From NCBI GenBank assembly GCA_025757985.1, contig CP107210.1, positions 434,001-498,000 on the forward strand: a DNA stretch of 64,000 nucleotides, read 5' to 3'. The translations under genes were made by a program, and so were the position numbers. The notes beneath the pieces were generated by a model. It worked only from the letters and a program-made list of their open reading frames with translations. It ran no database searches and had not been told where the DNA came from. Source of the stretch: Oscillospiraceae bacterium (GTDB taxonomy: Bacteria > Bacillota > Clostridia > Oscillospirales > Ruminococcaceae). Positions 59,776 through 64,000 of the stretch are shown here, in pieces. The first letter of the stretch is position 1, and every line of letters starts with the position of its first letter.

Positions 59776-60906
59776 ATGATCTACCTTGATTATACCGCCA
59801 ACACCCCGGCAGACCCGGTCGTTTTGAACGCCTTTATCGCGGCGGAGCAACGCTACATTGCCAACCCCAACTCCACCCATATCGTCGGGCAGCAGGCCCG
59901 GGCTGAGATGGACCGTGTGACGAGCTCTATTGCGCAGCGCCTCGGCGTGCAGCCGGCTGAGATCATCTACACCTCCGGCGCAAGCGAGGCCAACAACCTT
60001 GCTGTCAAGGGCATTGCACAGGCCGCACGGCATATCGGTAAGCACATTATCTCCACCGAGCTGGAGCATTCCTCTGTGGGGGCGTCCTTATCCGTCCTGC
60101 AGCAGCAGGGATACGAGATCGACCTGCTGCGCATCGGCCGTGACGGCAGAGTAGACCTTGACCAGCTGCGGGAGCTGCTGCGCGATGATACAGTTCTGGT
60201 AGCAGTCTGCGCCGTGGACAGTGAGTTGGGCACCGTGCAGCCCATTCGAGAAATTGCAGAGTTCGTCAAAGCGTACCCCGGCTGCCGCCTGCATGTGGAC
60301 GCAACACAGGCCGTTGGCAAAACGGACCTCTGGCTGGACGGCGTGGACACCATGAGCTTTACGGCCCATAAATTTTACGGCCTCAACGGCATCGGTGCGC
60401 TGTATAAGCGGCGCGGGCTGGTGATCACACCGCAGATCTCCGGCGGGGCCAGCACTACGATCTACCGCAGCGGCACACCAACGCTCGGGCTGGCGGTCAG
60501 TCTGGATGCGGCGTTGACCTTGGCGCTGGATGCACAGGCGGCGCGCACTGCGCAGGTCCGCTTGCTGCATGACCGCCTTGTGGCAGCGCTGCGGCGCTAC
60601 AGCCTTGTGCGCATCAACAGCCCCGAAACTGCAGTGCCGCACATCATCAATGTCAGCGTCACTGGCATCAAGGGGACGCGGTTCCAGCAGGCTCTCAGCG
60701 AGCAGGGGGTCTGTGTTTCGGTCAAATCTGCCTGTTCCTCGGACGGGATGCCGTCCAAGGCCGTGTTTGCCGTCAGCCGTGACCGCCGCAATGCGCTGTC
60801 CAGCTGGCGCATCAGTATAAGCCACCTGACGACCGAGGAAGAAATCGAAGGTTTCCTGCAGGCCTTCGATACCTGCTACAAAACCCTGACAAACAAGGAG
60901 AATTGA
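59776..60906 (+). CDS. Cysteine desulfurase (NifS/IscS family)
   Basis: A 376-residue PLP enzyme that takes sulfur from cysteine for Fe-S clusters or tRNA thiolation. The PLP lysine is K199 in TAHKFYGLNG; the persulfide cysteine is C320 in KSACSSDG. It begins IYLDYTANTPADP, with T in place of the usual A/N. No iscU-like scaffold follows; instead a TtcA-like gene begins 3 bases later, which suggests sulfur is handed to tRNA. Confidence 0.92.
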   Translation: MIYLDYTANTPADPVVLNAFIAAEQRYIANPNSTHIVGQQARAEMDRVTSSIAQRLGVQPAEIIYTSGASEANNLAVKGIAQAARHIGKHIISTELEHSSVGASLSVLQQQGYEIDLLRIGRDGRVDLDQLRELLRDDTVLVAVCAVDSELGTVQPIREIAEFVKAYPGCRLHVDATQAVGKTDLWLDGVDTMSFTAHKFYGLNGIGALYKRRGLVITPQISGGASTTIYRSGTPTLGLAVSLDAALTLALDAQAARTAQVRLLHDRLVAALRRYSLVRINSPETAVPHIINVSVTGIKGTRFQQALSEQGVCVSVKSACSSDGMPSKAVFAVSRDRRNALSSWRISISHLTTEEEIEGFLQAFDTCYKTLTNKEN

Positions 60907-60909
60907 CCG

Positions 60910-61782
60910 TTGGAACGCCAATTAGAAGCATATCAAAAAATCGAGCGCAGCATCATCAAAAAATTTCGCAAGCAGTTGTGGACACCCTTTATCGTGGCCG
61001 TAAAGCGGTATGAGCTGATTCAGGCGGGGGACAAGATCGCCGTCTGTATTTCCGGCGGTAAGGATTCTATGGTCATGGCCAAGCTTTTGCAGGAGCTGCA
61101 GCGCCACAGCGAGGTTCCGTTTGAACTGGTCTATCTCGTCATGGACCCCGGCTATAACGAAATCAACCGCCAAAAGATCGAGAGCAACGCCGCACTGCTG
61201 CATATTCCCATCACGGTGTTTGAAACAAATATCTTTGATGTGGCGAACAACAGCGATAAATCCCCCTGCTACCTTTGTGCCCGGATGCGCCGTGGCCATC
61301 TGTATAAAAAAGCGCAGCAGCTTGGCTGCAACAAAATCGCGCTCGGCCATCATTTCAATGATGTTATCGAGACAACCGTCATGAGCATGTTCTACGGCTC
61401 GCAGCTGCAGGCCATGCCGCCCAAGCTGCACAGCACAAATTTCCCGGGTATGACGCTGATCCGACCGCTCTACTGCATCCGTGAGGAGGACATCATCGCA
61501 TGGCGGCGGTACAATGACCTTGAATTTATCCAGTGCGCCTGCCGCTTTACCGAGGCATGCACCATCTGCGACAATGGGGGCGGCGGCTCCAAGCGGCAGG
61601 AAATCAAGGTCCTGCTGCGCCGCCTGATGCGTGACAATCCGAATATTGAGAACAGCATCTTCCGCAGCATCCACGCTGTTGCGCTGGACACGATGCCCGG
61701 CTACAAGACCGAGGGAGAGGAGCATTCCTTCTTAGAGCGGTTTGACCGTATTGAGGAGGAGCTGAAAAACGCCCGGGAATGA
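60910..61782 (+). CDS. TtcA-like PP-loop tRNA sulfur transferase
   Basis: A 290-residue PP-loop protein resembling TtcA, which makes 2-thiocytidine in tRNA. SGGKDS lies at 48-53; C120-x2-C123 (SPCYLC) is the cysteine pair that with a third cysteine holds an Fe-S cluster in TtcA; GHHFNDVIETTVMSMFYG follows. A further cysteine group CACRFTEACTIC near 215-226 is unlike short TtcA. It starts at TTG behind AAGGAG and is coupled to the cysteine desulfurase gene. Confidence 0.85.
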   Translation: MERQLEAYQKIERSIIKKFRKQLWTPFIVAVKRYELIQAGDKIAVCISGGKDSMVMAKLLQELQRHSEVPFELVYLVMDPGYNEINRQKIESNAALLHIPITVFETNIFDVANNSDKSPCYLCARMRRGHLYKKAQQLGCNKIALGHHFNDVIETTVMSMFYGSQLQAMPPKLHSTNFPGMTLIRPLYCIREEDIIAWRRYNDLEFIQCACRFTEACTICDNGGGGSKRQEIKVLLRRLMRDNPNIENSIFRSIHAVALDTMPGYKTEGEEHSFLERFDRIEEELKNARE

Positions 61783-61809
61783 TTTGGCTGCTATACACAG
61801 GGGGTACCT

Positions 61810-63108
61810 ATGAAACGGATCCTTTGCGCCCTTGTAATACTGCTGCTGGCAGGCTGCGCGTCACGGCCGGCTGATGTGATCGGCACACCTGCGCCGACGA
61901 CAACGCCCGCTCAGATACCGGAAACTGCCCCGACCAGCCAGCCCGACCAAACAGATGAAACCGCAGCCAGTGAATATACGGCCATCCAGCTGCAGCAGCA
62001 GGATACCCGAAGCGGCCAGCTGCTGGCGCAGGACGGGCTTGCCACAGACGGCTATTATACGATGTGTATGGACGGAAAATGGGGCCTGATGAAAAGTGAC
62101 GGCACCGTCCTGCTGCCCTGTATCTCCGACCGGCCGATCGAACGCTGCGCCAACGGCTGTCTGCGCTGGCATTTTCTCAGCACCTCGGCCCCGATGGATG
62201 ATGCGGAGCGCAACAGCTATGAGGCGGCGCTCGCCGCAGAAAATGCCGGTACACTCTGCACCGGTGAGCATGACGGGCAGAGTTATACATGGACCTATGA
62301 CATCAACACCGGCCGCGTATGCAAAAGCGCCGGCATGATGGGCGGTGCTGCCGAACTGAACGATGGCGATGCTCTGTATGGGGATTATCTGCCCTGTGTG
62401 CGGAGTGTGTGGACATCCGGAAACGGTGACCCGGACTATTATACGACAGCCGAGGGCGGCGGAATTGTTTTTGCCAATTCTGAAGGAGACCTTCTGAACG
62501 GCATTACCTATGCGTCCGCAGGCTGCTTTTATGACCAACCCCTGGCCCCGGTGAAAATCGGTGACAAATGGGCCTACCTTGACCGGAAGGGAAATCAGGT
62601 AACACAAGCCGTGTATGACGCAGTCTACGGCGGCCTGGATTTTTATGAGGATTACACGCCAAAGTATGCCTCGCCCCTGCTGAATGGGTATGCTGCCATC
62701 TGCCGTGACGGGAAATGGGGTGTGCTGGACGCCGCCGGGAAGGAGTACATCCCCTGCGATTATGCAGGTGCCGCTTGGAATGGCCATATCCTCTGGCTGC
62801 AGCGGGACGGACACTGGCAAAGCAGAACGCTGCCCGGCGTGCCGGAGCATTGGCAGGATGCCAAAATGCGCTTTCAGGTTGGTCCGAAGGAGCTAAAGGC
62901 AACAGACGCCTTTTGGCGGGTCACCGCAGCCGGAGGCCTGCGGCTGCGTGTAGGGCCGGACACAAGCTACGAAAAAATCAGCCTTGTGCCGGAATACACT
63001 GCCCTGCAGGAGTTGGGCCGCAGCGAGGATGGTTGCTGGATGCTGACTCTTTACGGCAGGTGGCACGGCTGGGTCAGCATGGATCACCTTGAAAAAATAA
63101 CGCAATGA
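61810..63108 (+). CDS. Lipoprotein with WG repeats and an SH3-like C-terminus
   Basis: A 432-residue exported lipoprotein: signal peptide and lipobox LLLAGC with C16 as the lipidation site, then a T/P-rich linker (to about 55). WG-type repeats appear as MDGKWGLMKSDGTVLLP, GDKWAYLDRKGNQV and RDGKWGVLDAAGKEYIP. The end (about 375-430, LRLRVGPDTSYEKISL to WHGWVSMDHLE) is an SH3b-like domain that usually binds wall. It is a surface protein, ligand unknown. It follows the TtcA-like gene by 27 bases. Confidence 0.86.
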   Translation: MKRILCALVILLLAGCASRPADVIGTPAPTTTPAQIPETAPTSQPDQTDETAASEYTAIQLQQQDTRSGQLLAQDGLATDGYYTMCMDGKWGLMKSDGTVLLPCISDRPIERCANGCLRWHFLSTSAPMDDAERNSYEAALAAENAGTLCTGEHDGQSYTWTYDINTGRVCKSAGMMGGAAELNDGDALYGDYLPCVRSVWTSGNGDPDYYTTAEGGGIVFANSEGDLLNGITYASAGCFYDQPLAPVKIGDKWAYLDRKGNQVTQAVYDAVYGGLDFYEDYTPKYASPLLNGYAAICRDGKWGVLDAAGKEYIPCDYAGAAWNGHILWLQRDGHWQSRTLPGVPEHWQDAKMRFQVGPKELKATDAFWRVTAAGGLRLRVGPDTSYEKISLVPEYTALQELGRSEDGCWMLTLYGRWHGWVSMDHLEKITQ

Positions 63109-63152
63109 AACAACGCAGGAGCCATGCCGCCCAAGCATGGCTCCTGCGCTTT
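63107..63152. terminator. Terminator between convergent lipoprotein and AraC genes
   Basis: Fourteen-base perfect stem CGCAGGAGCCATGC (63114-63127) / GCATGGCTCCTGCG (63135-63148). T-containing flanks on both sides are modest. Confidence 0.85.
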
Positions 63153-63154
63153 GC

Positions 63155-64000
63155 TTACCATTGCCGCCGGTACTGACCCGGTGTTGTGCCCTCCACCTTT
63201 TTGAAGATGCGTGAAAAGTAATTGGCATCGCTCATGCCGCATTCCTGCGCAATGGTCTCAATATTTTTATCGCTGAATCGCAACAGGCGCTTTGCCTGTG
63301 TGATGCGCAGCTGCATCAGGTAACCTGTGACCGTCTGACCGAACTGCTCCTTAAAAACGCGGGTCAGGTAGAATTTGTTGATGTAAAACTGCTCCGCCAA
63401 AGCGTCCAGCGTGATCTTTTCTCCATAGTGGGCGTCAAGATAGTCCTTGATCTCCTGCAGATTCTGCCGTTTTGCACCTCCTGCGCGCACGGCCTCGGGG
63501 TGCCAGCTTTCCTGCATCAGCAGGGTCAGCAGGGCCAGCAGCTTTTCGCATATCTGCATGTCGCGCACATAATTGTCGGAATCTGCCAGCGTATACAGGG
63601 TTTCCAGCAGCGCGGCATAGGCGGCTGCATTCTCGGCGCGGAAGCTTGGCTGACCGCCGCGCTCCTCGTACTTTTTGTAGATAGCCCCCATGTTCGGGCC
63701 GTAAAAATGCACCCAGCGCAGCTGCCACAGGTCCTCGCCCGTATAATGGCGGTACGGCTTGCGGCAGTCAAGAAATGCGCAGTCCCCGGCGCGCAGGGCG
63801 CGAGTGGTGCCATCATATTCCAAGGTGCCGCTGCCGCTCTCCACCATGAAGAACAGGTAGGAGGCCAGCCCCTTGCGGGTGCTGGCATGGGGGCTGCGCG
63901 CCTGCAGCCGGCCAACCTCCTGCAAATGCACAAGATTCGACCGTGCAAAGGGGGAGGGTGTATAAATAATGCGCTGGGAATGCACCAGCTTGCCGTCAAA
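63155..64000 (-). CDS. AraC family transcription regulator (5' end probably beyond the window)
   Basis: At least 281 residues. The N-terminal part is an AraC-type cupin (TLEYDGTTRALRAGDCAFLDCR), and the C-terminal ~100 residues are two helix-turn-helix units (LDALAEQFYINKFYLTRVFKEQFG and IETIAQECGMSDANYFSRIFKK) ending in PGQYRRQW. A GTG at 63985 is possible, but the frame remains open to the window edge with no stop, so the start may lie outside. Target genes are unknown; the regulator may control something beyond the right edge. Confidence 0.9.
   Translation of the reverse strand, partial: FDGKLVHSQRIIYTPSPFARSNLVHLQEVGRLQARSPHASTRKGLASYLFFMVESGSGTLEYDGTTRALRAGDCAFLDCRKPYRHYTGEDLWQLRWVHFYGPNMGAIYKKYEERGGQPSFRAENAAAYAALLETLYTLADSDNYVRDMQICEKLLALLTLLMQESWHPEAVRAGGAKRQNLQEIKDYLDAHYGEKITLDALAEQFYINKFYLTRVFKEQFGQTVTGYLMQLRITQAKRLLRFSDKNIETIAQECGMSDANYFSRIFKKVEGTTPGQYRRQW

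Overview
The window looks like chromosomal core DNA from a GC-rich, anaerobic member of the Clostridia, most likely in the Oscillospiraceae/Ruminococcaceae group (Faecalibacterium, Gemmiger or Subdoligranulum relatives). The support is gene content and order, not a database match: gdpP-rplI-dnaB and tilS-hpt-ftsH strings, yceD-rpmF, a DUF512 radical SAM gene next to der and plsY, a monomeric [FeFe]-hydrogenase, sigma-A-type promoters (TTGACA-like, 16-18 bp, TATAAT-like), strong Shine-Dalgarno sites and frequent TTG/GTG starts. I see no tRNA, rRNA, CRISPR array, prophage or insertion sequence with a transposase. No gap between genes exceeds 300 bases.

Layout. 1-3.4 kb: the start of a PlsY-like gene leaving the window on the minus strand, then a family 4 uracil-DNA glycosylase and a nuclease-helicase fusion, both with Fe-S cysteine sets. 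A palindromic repeat runs into the end of the helicase gene. 3.5-7.4 kb: MATE exporter, lysA, a small membrane protein and a GyrI-like protein. 7.4-8.4 kb (minus): rnhA followed by a compact MnmA-derived protein lacking both catalytic cysteines. 8.4-19.8 kb: RNase J, c-di-AMP phosphodiesterase GdpP, rplI, dnaB, tilS, hpt, ftsH and a zinc-ribbon membrane protein of unknown function. 19.9-29.7 kb: a pseudouridine synthase, radC, uvrB-uvrA behind a palindromic operator, a second pseudouridine synthase and an M23 peptidase with LysM-like and G5 regions. 29.9-38.9 kb: murA, walJ-like, rlmH, [FeFe]-hydrogenase, mtaB, a D,D-carboxypeptidase, pgi and a small P-loop protein.

39-43.6 kb: yceD-rpmF, DUF512 radical SAM, der, plsY and a small unknown gene. 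43.7-51 kb: a complete F1Fo ATP synthase operon (atpZ-atpI-B-E-F-H-A-G-D-C). Its c subunit carries the two-glutamate ion site known from sodium-driven rotors, and the 3' end of atpB looks frameshifted at a run of six C. 51-56.5 kb: two small genes, pta, a foldback repeat, then pyk-luxS on the minus strand and deoB on the plus strand. 56.5-64 kb: YdcF-like, esterase-like and DUF6056-like genes, then a cysteine desulfurase directly followed by a TtcA-like sulfur transferase, a WG-repeat lipoprotein and an AraC-type regulator running off the right edge.

Together the genes cover replication and repair (dnaB, uvrAB, radC, UDG, nuclease-helicase), RNA processing and modification (RNase J, RNase HI, TilS, RlmH, MtaB, RluD-type, TtcA-like), wall synthesis (lysA, murA, DacF-type, M23), and fermentative energy metabolism (pgi, pyk, pta, hydrogenase, ATP synthase). 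The strongest leads are the miniature MnmA relative, the PD-(D/E)XK-XPD fusion, the uvrB operator, the two-carboxylate ATP synthase rotor and the cysteine desulfurase/TtcA unit with its repeated promoter motif. No obviously new multigene system was found; the novelty is at single-gene and regulatory level.
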